39,836 bases of DNA from Saprospiraceae bacterium (GTDB taxonomy: Bacteria; Bacteroidota; Bacteroidia; Chitinophagales; Saprospiraceae). The stretch lies in the NCBI GenBank assembly GCA_027488855.1, contig JAIYAV010000142.1, positions 1-39,836 of the forward strand, written 5' to 3'. Positions 19,801-27,716 of the stretch are shown here, one piece after another (positions within the stretch are counted from its first letter, which is position 1; the number at the start of each line of letters is the position of its first letter). The notes under the pieces were generated by a model. The model saw only the letters and a list, made by a program, of their open reading frames with translations, had not been told where the DNA came from and did not search any database. The position numbers and the translations under genes are program-made.

Positions 19801-21973
19801 AGATGTACAGATTCAAGTGGCCGAAAAACTTGCAGCTGATCAGACTTATCTTTTGGCACCGCCAGTGGAAAATGACCTTTCGTTTAGCTCCACCAAAGGC
19901 AGTAGTCCTTTGACCGCGACCTTCAACGGGGTGGCCCCCTATTACATCGGGCTCAATTATTTTGACGGCTCAAAACAGTATCCAGACCCATTTTTGCCGC
20001 TGTATTTGGCCTGGACCGCCGATTTTGATACCATCCGTTTGAGTGCAGACGATGGAACTTCGATGGCAACTGATTTTTTGACAACTGGTTTTGCCCTCGA
20101 TGCCGATCACGTAGATTTGACCTATGGCATCAAAGCCCAGCCACCTTTGCGTTGCTCCGACAATCAGCGCGCGCCTCAAAGCCTGAGTGGCCAGGTCACA
20201 CTTTCTACCCGCAGTGCCGACAACCTGCTGAATCAGATTCGGGTCTATTTCCAGAATACCTTGAGTTTGGACATTGCTAAAGGCCCACTCGACCCTGGTA
20301 AACTGCAAAATGATTTTCAAAAAAACCTGAGCGGCGTGTATGAATATTTTCGTAAAAAAACCATCCTATCACAGGGTTTGAATGGCTTTAATGCGGGCTT
20401 GGCGCTTCAACTCGCCCTTTTGCAAACGCCGCTCAACAATATTGATGACTCGGATGTCACCGCCACACCTTTGTTCACTTACCTACAGGAAACCTGGAAA
20501 AACAATCCGCAGTGGAATCGGGCAACGGTAGGCCCTGATGCCAACAACATTTTTCTGCCCATTCGCGCCGGACGCCTACGCCTGCGCGAACTCTACATCG
20601 TGGATGCTTTTGGGCGGTATTTTTCACTTGGATCGGATGCGGCACCGATTCAACAGCAAATCGCGCTAGCAGCGGGTTTGTCCCAAATACCAGGAGATTT
20701 GCTGGTGTCAAACTGCAATGGAGCAGGAAACGAAACCAAACCCAACGATGCATATTTGCCCCCACGCCTGATTCAGCCAGCGCGCCTGGCTTTTGATTGG
20801 CTTTCGGCCAGTGCAAATGAAGGGGGTGAAAATACCTTCGTAGAGCGCACCAATAGCCCGGCTTTTAGCCCCATCACGGGCTGGATATTGCCCAATCACC
20901 TAGATGACAGTTTAGGCATTTACGATGCGGGGGGCAATGCCCTCGGTGCACTCGGCATAGAAGGCACGAAGCGACAACTGACCTGGCGTTCGGTGCCCTC
21001 ACAGGCGGGGCAAGACACCACGGACAATGGACGGGTACAAATGCTCAAGGACATCAATGGGGCGAATTCATTTTTACAGGATTTTTTGCAAAAATTTGCC
21101 TTCCCGGAGGCTGGAAACCCCGCTTTTCAAGACTTTTTGAATGCCATTGATCAATCCCAGCAATTCATCCATACCAATAATTTACTGGAAGACAAGGGTT
21201 TGGCGGTGCTTATTGGCCGCCCCCTCGTACTGGTGCGGGCGTACATGCGACTGGAAGTGTTGGGATTGCCGAATGTTGACCTCAGTTCGGCGGCGTTCAA
21301 GCAGGCGGTGGACACTTTTGCCCCGGACAACCAAAGCACCTGGATGGATTATGATTATTCCACCAGGCGCGATGCCGGTTTTAACGAACTGGCAGTCCCG
21401 GTCGACCTGGGTGATTTGCATCAATTTGACGATGGCCTGGTGGGCTTTTTCCTAGGCAACGACTGGAGTACTTTTTATACACCAGTATCCAATAAAAAAA
21501 CTGGGGCTGTACAACAATCGGGCTGGGGCAGCATCCAATTGTTGCCCAATGCCGACAATCGGGCACCTTCACTCATCCCACCACCACCCAATAAGATGAC
21601 AGCGGGTACGCCCATGTCGGAAATTGTCTTGACCATGGTCATGGATCCACGGGCGGCCATACACGCCAGCAGCGGAATTTTGCCCGTGAAATCCATCGGC
21701 ATTCCAGCCGAACAGTATCGCCCCATTTTGAAGAAGCTGATCATCAATTTCCTGAGCAATCCGGTGCTGGTGAACAAGCAAAACCTGACGGCGGGTGGGC
21801 AAAGCTTCAGCGTGCCTTTGCCTGCGGAGAAAGGATATGATTGGTCTTGGGTACAACCGGGTGTTTCGGATACCCCGCTGGAGCCCAACCAGGCGAGCGA
21901 CCGGGCACAGTTTCCAACTACCCCGAACGAAATGCTCGATGGCTGGCTGAAGCTGCAACCGAATGAAGAATAG
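16859..21973 (+). CDS. Unrecognised giant 1,704-residue operon protein
   Basis: The start is at 16859 (MNMADFST) or, two codons later, 16865 (MADFST). There is no signal peptide. The first 110 residues form a beta-rich domain with GVHLHWSLPDSLTHG (62-76) and FPAVPNRWLVTRYF (87-100). Residues about 260-930 are mainly helical, rich in Gln, Ala and Leu (LQAVVLNAQATYTAGDPTGA, AQVQTLSQDLGKRLAAGQ), and probably form long coiled or bundled helices. The C-terminal third returns to beta structure. It has IRAGRLRLRELYIVDAFGR (about 1235-1253), SPITGWILPNHLDDSL (about 1337) and FDDGLVGFFLGNDW (about 1523), each of which looks like a conserved site. No enzymatic motif is apparent. A head-rod-tail layout suggests a scaffold or fibre-like protein. 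It stands between the 347-residue gene (16 bp) and the first FSIQNP paralogue (26 bp). Confidence 0.75.
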   Translation: MNMADFSTIIIPINVQAVRVLEEDKSKFKGPTVNFSLIGGSTLLGEQIDQNLPSSVSPITEGVHLHWSLPDSLTHGVHDPASDSIVFPAVPNRWLVTRYFQPEDGGIGLNANALAQFQAHGVCVNQWIIESNRLLDSNSAEDKALFSNMMTSVPALEGTSPGPSGSPLPLPFNLPNSPTLTQKLLGSLQTFDNNWSDGEANNPDHYEKNLNAISYYGPGFAAYYQNSSSVFGFSDDFADLGYGSGKLFGPKFKVSYQLIGWFGDSEANDIVALLLPKAQAAYQKTQQQGSKIAYWAQFLQDQLKWQASTPVQGQAGDAWPSSVQSIYNGVVFDIVWKPTNIQDQEFLPQPAAVADSLNLELALGNNSAEAISALISIEGIVKPEGDNDNEEPYPVVERHVELLFNAFQQDLLRRLAGTDPGFQLPQIEEYLHNRRYSARNGGTIWTVRPAGQTDDQSKGTGQVPLAQSSAELLSSLNAAQQTYDRQIGALHSRQLQAYLDWTRWGLAISSNGSNAESDKARAYIESELLQIFTESGLSGELAYSEPDANGNRSLQFQPVWTAPNSSVAGMMTQLASAENTLRITFAQAFQALQAVVLNAQATYTAGDPTGALQIIQALTSNQPWQDQWSALQNVLTNNSLAENLNKAVNTDLVQLATNLKTALQSNASGTGLSDIVSIFQSGNDGSQQLGTFMSAQQSLLFNTTNLVDTQQVWLYLEAANYDAPTSTVSVAKILSAQTALQNVINDLQNLVNPALSGALFSANQAFPLLNKQLADATAQVQTLSQDLGKRLAAGQDFTNLLQTIQTALASTNVQHSCATALRQAWQSLLGSLPTGHQVVLLLGALADAVGKINNNSIVQPSTADPYWLPTDPVVVITQPDSAAQSLLPVNRNGAATLLPYRLPSDLLSGLAIKIGNQNLTIDASALSQTALPTVIANSNLGAKSAVMQALLVEGYLSTPQTAQDVLVNAGKVTVAEVPGLQDVQIQVAEKLAADQTYLLAPPVENDLSFSSTKGSSPLTATFNGVAPYYIGLNYFDGSKQYPDPFLPLYLAWTADFDTIRLSADDGTSMATDFLTTGFALDADHVDLTYGIKAQPPLRCSDNQRAPQSLSGQVTLSTRSADNLLNQIRVYFQNTLSLDIAKGPLDPGKLQNDFQKNLSGVYEYFRKKTILSQGLNGFNAGLALQLALLQTPLNNIDDSDVTATPLFTYLQETWKNNPQWNRATVGPDANNIFLPIRAGRLRLRELYIVDAFGRYFSLGSDAAPIQQQIALAAGLSQIPGDLLVSNCNGAGNETKPNDAYLPPRLIQPARLAFDWLSASANEGGENTFVERTNSPAFSPITGWILPNHLDDSLGIYDAGGNALGALGIEGTKRQLTWRSVPSQAGQDTTDNGRVQMLKDINGANSFLQDFLQKFAFPEAGNPAFQDFLNAIDQSQQFIHTNNLLEDKGLAVLIGRPLVLVRAYMRLEVLGLPNVDLSSAAFKQAVDTFAPDNQSTWMDYDYSTRRDAGFNELAVPVDLGDLHQFDDGLVGFFLGNDWSTFYTPVSNKKTGAVQQSGWGSIQLLPNADNRAPSLIPPPPNKMTAGTPMSEIVLTMVMDPRAAIHASSGILPVKSIGIPAEQYRPILKKLIINFLSNPVLVNKQNLTAGGQSFSVPLPAEKGYDWSWVQPGVSDTPLEPNQASDRAQFPTTPNEMLDGWLKLQPNEE

Positions 21974-21999
21974 CTTTAAAATGACCACAATCTCCAATC

Positions 22000-24879
22000 A
22001 TGGCCCAATTATTTTTTAGCATTCAAAACCCCCAATCTACGCCTCCTGATCAGTTCTATATCTATCTGGGGCAACAGAATACCCTGAATTTTCGCTTCTA
22101 CACGGAAGTGCATGAAGTCACTTTTATGCAACACGACAGCATAACAATCTTGATCCCCAAGGGCATTTTAGCTTCCCCCGCCAATGTGAGTTTTGTTGCT
22201 CCAGGTTGGACCATGGCTTATGCACAAGATGATCGGAATGATCAATACCTGCTGACCCTTAGTGATCAAGATGCCATTGAGGTGAGCCCCAATGAGGATT
22301 TGATCATTACCTTGACAGAACTGGAAGGGGAGACCGTTACCGCAGGAGATGTAAACCTTCAATACCTGATTGGCGGGCGTAAGGAGAGCGGCCCCCCGGC
22401 CCAAAAAATCGCGGTGATGGACCCACCCAATCAGCCCAATAATTTACCACCGGTCATTTCATTCAGTGTGACGCTGAATGAAGAGCAGAGTGTGGTGGAC
22501 AGCGGAAAACTTTTCCTTTCTCCGCCTGCGCTGAATCCCCCGATTGCCAATTGTATTCACCTCAATCTGAAGTATGGCGGCGAGCAATTGTTGCCCTCTG
22601 GATACGAGGGTAAAACTCCTCAATTCCTGATCTACTTTTCATATGGCAATAACACGGATGCCAGTGCCCTGACCGATGCCATCAAATCCGATTCTAAAGA
22701 TCCCCCCTTCAATGCCCTGACTTCGGCCTGGAAAATCAGCGCGGCGATAGCGACTGATGAAGCCCATTTATGGTTGTTATACAACCCAAATACTTCAGCA
22801 AATACACCCATCTGGATTATTCAAGGGAACGAAAAAACTAACCCCCACCTCTTTGCCAACGAGGGCGCGGGATTACCCAGCCTGGATGTGTATTTCGACC
22901 ATGTGATCAGTATCCTTCCAGAAGGCAATGCAACGATCTACATTCAATGGACGGGTATTGCTCATTACAATGCTGGGGTCTTTGCCCTCAACATCGAGAA
23001 ACACCTGTTGGATGGGCCCAAAGTGAGTTTGTCCAGCCCCGATGACGGGGAAACCATCGTGGCGGGTAATCCCGTGCCCCTGAGCTGGCAAGCCTTTGGG
23101 GCCGAAAGTTTAGTGCTCAGTTGGGATGATGGCTACCGTACCCAAGCCCTCCCTTATTCGACCGATCCTCCGCAATTGTATTATACGGGAAGTTATGATA
23201 GCATCGTACCGGATAGCCCCACTACAAGCTTCGAGTTGAATGCAAAAGACGCTTATGGGCATAGCTCTACCTCAAATTCTGTCACAGTAAATTGTTCAGA
23301 TTTCCCCCCACCGAGCATCCAGCAGTTCAGTGGTGCTTTGCAAAAAGATCTTGCCGAAAACTTGCAGATCGTCTTCACCTGGTTGGTAAACAACCTGGGC
23401 AACGATGGTCATTTTCTACTCAACGGCGAGCGAATTGGGGGCACCGGATACAATGGATTCCTCTGCACCCATATCATTCCGCTGACTAGCAGGGTTTTTA
23501 TTGGAAAATTTACCCTTGAAGCCTATCAATTGGAGGGCCCGATGGACCACCAGACCAAAGAAATTGAAGTGCCAAACTGGTTTGTACCAACGATTGTATC
23601 ATTTGAAGGCAAAGTGGTGCGTGATGCTGATGGCAACCCCAGTTTGTCTTTCAGTTGGCACCTGGATTCAGTAGTGGAAGAGTGTACCTGTGCAGTGGTA
23701 GGCATTACCGACGGTAATTTGCAAAATGTGGACAGCAATGGCAACGGTGGTTTGACCAATGTAGCCTTGAGTGCTGAACGCCCAATGCAAAGGAGCTACA
23801 CTTTGGAAGTGAACAATCCGAAAGGTGCCATTGTGCGTAAAACGGCACATGTGCAGTTTTTGGATGTAGTTGTAATTGCACCTCCAGCCGATTTAGGCAA
23901 TATAAATGATCCTATAGACTTGGCATTTTATCCCGGCAGCGATGATTTAGTGGTAGCCTATACGGATAACGAGTTGTGTATGGCCTTGTCCATAATTGAT
24001 ACAAAGTCATTGAACGAAATTCAAAATTCTGGATCTTTGCCCTTATACGTACCTGGATTTGGCAGTCCGGTCCCTCGAAGTTTGGCTATTGCTCCCGATG
24101 GGAGTCAAATCATCCTTTCTGGTTTGATGATGTTTTTCATGTCGTATCAAAATCAGCAATTTGGCCCTTTATTGCCCGTCATAACTAGTTACATTCAAGA
24201 CTCCATTCAATGTGCATTTGTTCCAAGCTGGCTATTTTTCAGCCATGGGCAAAATATTTTCTACTGCCCATTTCCGGTTGAATTACTGTACAATAACGGT
24301 ACTTACATCCCTGAAGGGGTTGATGTACTGCCTAGCGACCCTCAATGGAATAGCCCTGATTTTACAAGACTCGTCATCAGGGCGGATGGACAACGTGCTT
24401 TTGTAGTGGACCTTGTTCAGCACAGACTTTGTTGGTTCAATACAAATGATTTTTCGCATCCGGTGTCCAGCCCACTAACTGGGCTCAATTTTATAAGTGA
24501 ATTGGCCATCAGTGCCAACAACTGGATTTATGGTCTAAACTGTAGCGAGGACAATCAAAACAATGTATTTGCTTTCGATACAACTGACGGTCAGCCTTAC
24601 ACCGATGAATGTGCAGCTAGCTTTGGAAGCTTCTCCGGGGTTAACCGGATTGGGGTTTCAAAAGACAATGGCTTCGTTGTTGTTTCCAATCCGTTGAAGA
24701 ATGAATTGTACTTGCTGGCGGGCACTTCATCGCTACAACATCCTGTTGCTTTGTTGCAGCAAATAGCCATAAAAGACTCACTAATTGCTAGGTCTTCTGT
24801 ACTTTTTGCTGCGGATAATACACGTATTTTCCTGGCTGGTGTAGCTGGCATTCACGTACTGGAACCCATATTTGTATAA
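22000..24879 (+). CDS. FSIQNP-type beta-propeller protein, paralogue 1 of 4
   Basis: The product has 959 residues and starts MAQLFFSIQNPQSTP without a signal peptide. Domains, judged from strand patterns and comparison with the three paralogues, are as follows. An N-terminal beta-domain (1-145) has YIYLGQQNTLNFRF. A second conserved domain (150-335) contains PPIANCIHLNLKYGGEQLLP and VISILPEGNATIYIQW. Three Ig-like beta-sandwiches (about 335-630) follow; the first starts LSSPDDGETIVAGNPVPLSW. A C-terminal YVTN/WD-like propeller (about 630-959) has blades such as DFTRLVIRADGQRAFVVD. The last residues are GIHVLEPIFV. It shares the PNWFVP linker between its second and third Ig-like units with paralogue 4 but not with 2 and 3. 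Binding of a partner or ligand is likely for this architecture; no enzyme motif is seen. Confidence 0.78.
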   Translation: MAQLFFSIQNPQSTPPDQFYIYLGQQNTLNFRFYTEVHEVTFMQHDSITILIPKGILASPANVSFVAPGWTMAYAQDDRNDQYLLTLSDQDAIEVSPNEDLIITLTELEGETVTAGDVNLQYLIGGRKESGPPAQKIAVMDPPNQPNNLPPVISFSVTLNEEQSVVDSGKLFLSPPALNPPIANCIHLNLKYGGEQLLPSGYEGKTPQFLIYFSYGNNTDASALTDAIKSDSKDPPFNALTSAWKISAAIATDEAHLWLLYNPNTSANTPIWIIQGNEKTNPHLFANEGAGLPSLDVYFDHVISILPEGNATIYIQWTGIAHYNAGVFALNIEKHLLDGPKVSLSSPDDGETIVAGNPVPLSWQAFGAESLVLSWDDGYRTQALPYSTDPPQLYYTGSYDSIVPDSPTTSFELNAKDAYGHSSTSNSVTVNCSDFPPPSIQQFSGALQKDLAENLQIVFTWLVNNLGNDGHFLLNGERIGGTGYNGFLCTHIIPLTSRVFIGKFTLEAYQLEGPMDHQTKEIEVPNWFVPTIVSFEGKVVRDADGNPSLSFSWHLDSVVEECTCAVVGITDGNLQNVDSNGNGGLTNVALSAERPMQRSYTLEVNNPKGAIVRKTAHVQFLDVVVIAPPADLGNINDPIDLAFYPGSDDLVVAYTDNELCMALSIIDTKSLNEIQNSGSLPLYVPGFGSPVPRSLAIAPDGSQIILSGLMMFFMSYQNQQFGPLLPVITSYIQDSIQCAFVPSWLFFSHGQNIFYCPFPVELLYNNGTYIPEGVDVLPSDPQWNSPDFTRLVIRADGQRAFVVDLVQHRLCWFNTNDFSHPVSSPLTGLNFISELAISANNWIYGLNCSEDNQNNVFAFDTTDGQPYTDECAASFGSFSGVNRIGVSKDNGFVVVSNPLKNELYLLAGTSSLQHPVALLQQIAIKDSLIARSSVLFAADNTRIFLAGVAGIHVLEPIFV

Positions 24880-24897
24880 CTTTTTTTATTTATTCCA

Positions 24898-27699
24898 ATG
24901 AGTGATATCACTTTCAGCATCCAAAACCCGGACAGCAAGCCTGCTGGAATGCCTTTTCTGTACCTTGGTAAGGCCAATACCCTCAACTTTACCTTCAGCC
25001 GGGAAGGGAGTGGCACGCGGCTTCAGCCGGGGGATTATATCCACCTTAGTATTCCATCCAATTTGCTGGCCTCAGCGACTGCCGACCAACTGAATAGCCC
25101 CAACTGGGAGGTAAAAGGTATTTTGCAACCTTCTGACCAAGATCCAGTGTATACTTACCTGTTGACACCAAACATAAGTATTGATTTGAGCAAACCTGTT
25201 ACCATTTGCTTCCACCAGCTTCAGTCTTTGACCATTGCAATGGGCGATGTGTCGGTTTTTTATACGATTGGGGGCAGATCCGTTTCAGGCACTCAAAATA
25301 AATTGTCGGTACTCGAATCGCCAGAACAACCTGGAGACCTCAATGATGTACTTGCCTTTCAGCTTTTTATCAACGACGATCAGGATTTTGTGCCAGAGGG
25401 CAAAGTGTATGGTTCACCTACCTCCTTGCAACCACCTATTGCCAATAGCATTCACCTCAATATGAAATATGCTGGCCAGCAATTGGTTAGCAGCTGGAAG
25501 GCCGAGCATAAACCTCAATTTATTGTTTCCTTTGCTTATGGCAGCGATTCGACGGCATTGACCAATGTGATCAAAGCCAAAGACCCTAGGTACAATGCGC
25601 TTACTTCTGCCTGGAACATTGGATGTGGAGTAGATCCATCGGAAAACGATTTATGGCAGATACTGCCCCCCAATGGTGACGATAACGGGCCAAACTGGGT
25701 GATTCAGCCAACCCCTTCCAACCTGTTTTTGTTCAGTGGTGACCAGCCCAATCTCGATGTATTGTTTAGCCACGTCATCAGTATTTTGCCGGCAGGCCAT
25801 ACGACAATTTACATTCAGTGGAATTATATTCCGGGTTATAACGGAGGAGTGCGTGCACTGGATATTGAAAAAAAAGTGCCTGATGGGTCTCTCTTGCAAC
25901 TGGCGAGCCCTGACAACGGCCAATCTATCCTACCAGGGCAATCCATTGTTGCCAATTGGAAAGTATTTAATGCAGGGGCCCTTAGTTTGTTTTGGGATGA
26001 CGGCCTCAGAACTAAGGATGTGCCTTCATTTGATGTCAACAAGCCACAACTTTTTTATCAGGATAGCGATAACAGCATCATTCCTGATAGCCCTGAAAAT
26101 GACATTTATTTGTTTGCCAATCACGATACAACCCAAAAGAGCAACCCCATCCATATAAAAGTTGCTCCTTTTCCACCCCCAGCGATCAAAAGCTTTACTG
26201 GCGAATCGAAATCGGGGGATGGTGGAAGTGTAGAAGTTGCACTGGAATGGTTGGTGGCTAATCTTGGCAATGCCGGAAAATTTATGCTGAATGACCTTCA
26301 GTTTGATGGTTCTAAGTACAATGGGGTAAAGTATAACACTTCGGTGACTGTAAGTGACCCCGTTTTTAGTAAAAATTTCACCCTTGAAGCCATTGATGAG
26401 TTTAATGGCCTCAAAACAAGCCAAAGCATCAGCGTTCAAATTCCCAAAATTCTACAATTCTCGGGTGAAATAGAGCGCGATGCAGAGGGTAATGCCACTT
26501 TGTTGTTGAGCTGGCAGGTGCTGACTTTGTTAGAATGTACTTATGCCATCAATGGGGTACCCTGTGGTGGAGTCAATAAGCAGGGCCAGGGTAATGCCCG
26601 TTACACCATTAATGATGCGTCGCCGCTAAAACGAAATTATACCCTGACCATGCAATGCCCCGGCCAGACCCCGATTACACAAACCCTGAATACCCACTTT
26701 GCACCGAAAGAGGTAATGACGCAAAGCCCGGCTGCCGGTTTGGCTCCTACCCAATTGGTCTTGAGCCATGATGGGAAGCTTTGTGTTGCCTTGTTTACAA
26801 AAAACAATGCAGATCATTTCTATTTGGCCCAGTTTAATCCCATGCAATATGATTCAATAAAATACTCCAATTCCTACCCAACCAAAGGAGTCTGCTCCAT
26901 GGAGCCTCGAGTCAAACTAAGCTTTTCACCGGATAGTAGCCAAATCTTTCTAGGCAGCAATCAGGTACTTTGCATACAGTACAAGGATGGCAATTTTGAT
27001 CCTCAACTGCGCATTGCGTCCCCAAAAAATGAAAACATGTTCTATTATAGTTGTGCCTTTATGCCGGATATGAGTAATGTTTTTATGTCCGTTTTTAACT
27101 TTATCAGTTTTTGTGCGCCTGACCCGAGTCTCTATACACTACCTGGAAGCCCTCCAGCGGATATGGACGATTTCATAGGGGGGTGGTTAAGTAATTTGTG
27201 GGAAATTGCACTCAGCCCAGACGGAAAGCGCCTTTTCGCTGCGGACAGTATCTATCAACGCCTGTGGTGGGTGGATACTGCAGACTTGTCAGTGTTGACC
27301 AATTATTTCAAAATCGCGGATTTACAAAGTTTAGAGATCGCGGAAAACAACTGGGTGTATTTAGTGGGCGGAAACGCTGGGGATCGCGGTCTTTGGGTAG
27401 GTACTTTTGATGCTGCTGGCGCTGACTACAACCAACGATTTTGGGTAAAGATTGGCACAGATTACTTCTCAGATATGGCCACTACGGTGTCTAAAGATTG
27501 TAGTTTTTTTATTGTTACGGATAAGTATCTGGATAATTTATACCTGACCTCCGGCGCTACCACCGCAGTTCCAACTGTTCAATTGTTACAAACCCTCTCT
27601 GTTCAGGCGCCTGGTACTGCGGTGATTGCCCAAGACAATACCCGTCTTTTTGTGCCATGTGCAGATGGCATTCACGTACTGGAACCCATATTTGTTTAA
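24898..27699 (+). CDS. FSIQNP-type beta-propeller protein, paralogue 2 of 4
   Basis: The product has 933 residues and starts MSDITFSIQNPDSKPAG, 18 bp after paralogue 1. The layout is the same: an N-terminal beta-domain, a conserved second domain with YNALTSAWNIGCGVDPSEND and YIQWNYIPGYNGGVRALDIE, Ig-like units, and a C-terminal propeller with SPDGKRLFAADSIYQRLWWV. The linker between Ig-like units reads IPKILQFSGEIERDAEGN, shorter than in paralogues 1 and 4. The last nine residues, IHVLEPIFV, equal those of paralogue 1. A 30-base stretch around this end (24846-24875 and 27666-27695) is identical in DNA. The start region (23 bases from 24907) is identical in DNA to that of paralogue 3. These near-identical borders point to recent duplication or conversion. 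No signal peptide is present. Confidence 0.78.
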   Translation: MSDITFSIQNPDSKPAGMPFLYLGKANTLNFTFSREGSGTRLQPGDYIHLSIPSNLLASATADQLNSPNWEVKGILQPSDQDPVYTYLLTPNISIDLSKPVTICFHQLQSLTIAMGDVSVFYTIGGRSVSGTQNKLSVLESPEQPGDLNDVLAFQLFINDDQDFVPEGKVYGSPTSLQPPIANSIHLNMKYAGQQLVSSWKAEHKPQFIVSFAYGSDSTALTNVIKAKDPRYNALTSAWNIGCGVDPSENDLWQILPPNGDDNGPNWVIQPTPSNLFLFSGDQPNLDVLFSHVISILPAGHTTIYIQWNYIPGYNGGVRALDIEKKVPDGSLLQLASPDNGQSILPGQSIVANWKVFNAGALSLFWDDGLRTKDVPSFDVNKPQLFYQDSDNSIIPDSPENDIYLFANHDTTQKSNPIHIKVAPFPPPAIKSFTGESKSGDGGSVEVALEWLVANLGNAGKFMLNDLQFDGSKYNGVKYNTSVTVSDPVFSKNFTLEAIDEFNGLKTSQSISVQIPKILQFSGEIERDAEGNATLLLSWQVLTLLECTYAINGVPCGGVNKQGQGNARYTINDASPLKRNYTLTMQCPGQTPITQTLNTHFAPKEVMTQSPAAGLAPTQLVLSHDGKLCVALFTKNNADHFYLAQFNPMQYDSIKYSNSYPTKGVCSMEPRVKLSFSPDSSQIFLGSNQVLCIQYKDGNFDPQLRIASPKNENMFYYSCAFMPDMSNVFMSVFNFISFCAPDPSLYTLPGSPPADMDDFIGGWLSNLWEIALSPDGKRLFAADSIYQRLWWVDTADLSVLTNYFKIADLQSLEIAENNWVYLVGGNAGDRGLWVGTFDAAGADYNQRFWVKIGTDYFSDMATTVSKDCSFFIVTDKYLDNLYLTSGATTAVPTVQLLQTLSVQAPGTAVIAQDNTRLFVPCADGIHVLEPIFV

Positions 27700-27716
27700 C
27701 TTTTTCATTCCTTCCT

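Noticed and set aside
27657-27716. Upstream start of paralogue 3
   Set aside because: It lies in the coding end of paralogue 2; alignment with the other copies places the start at 27717.
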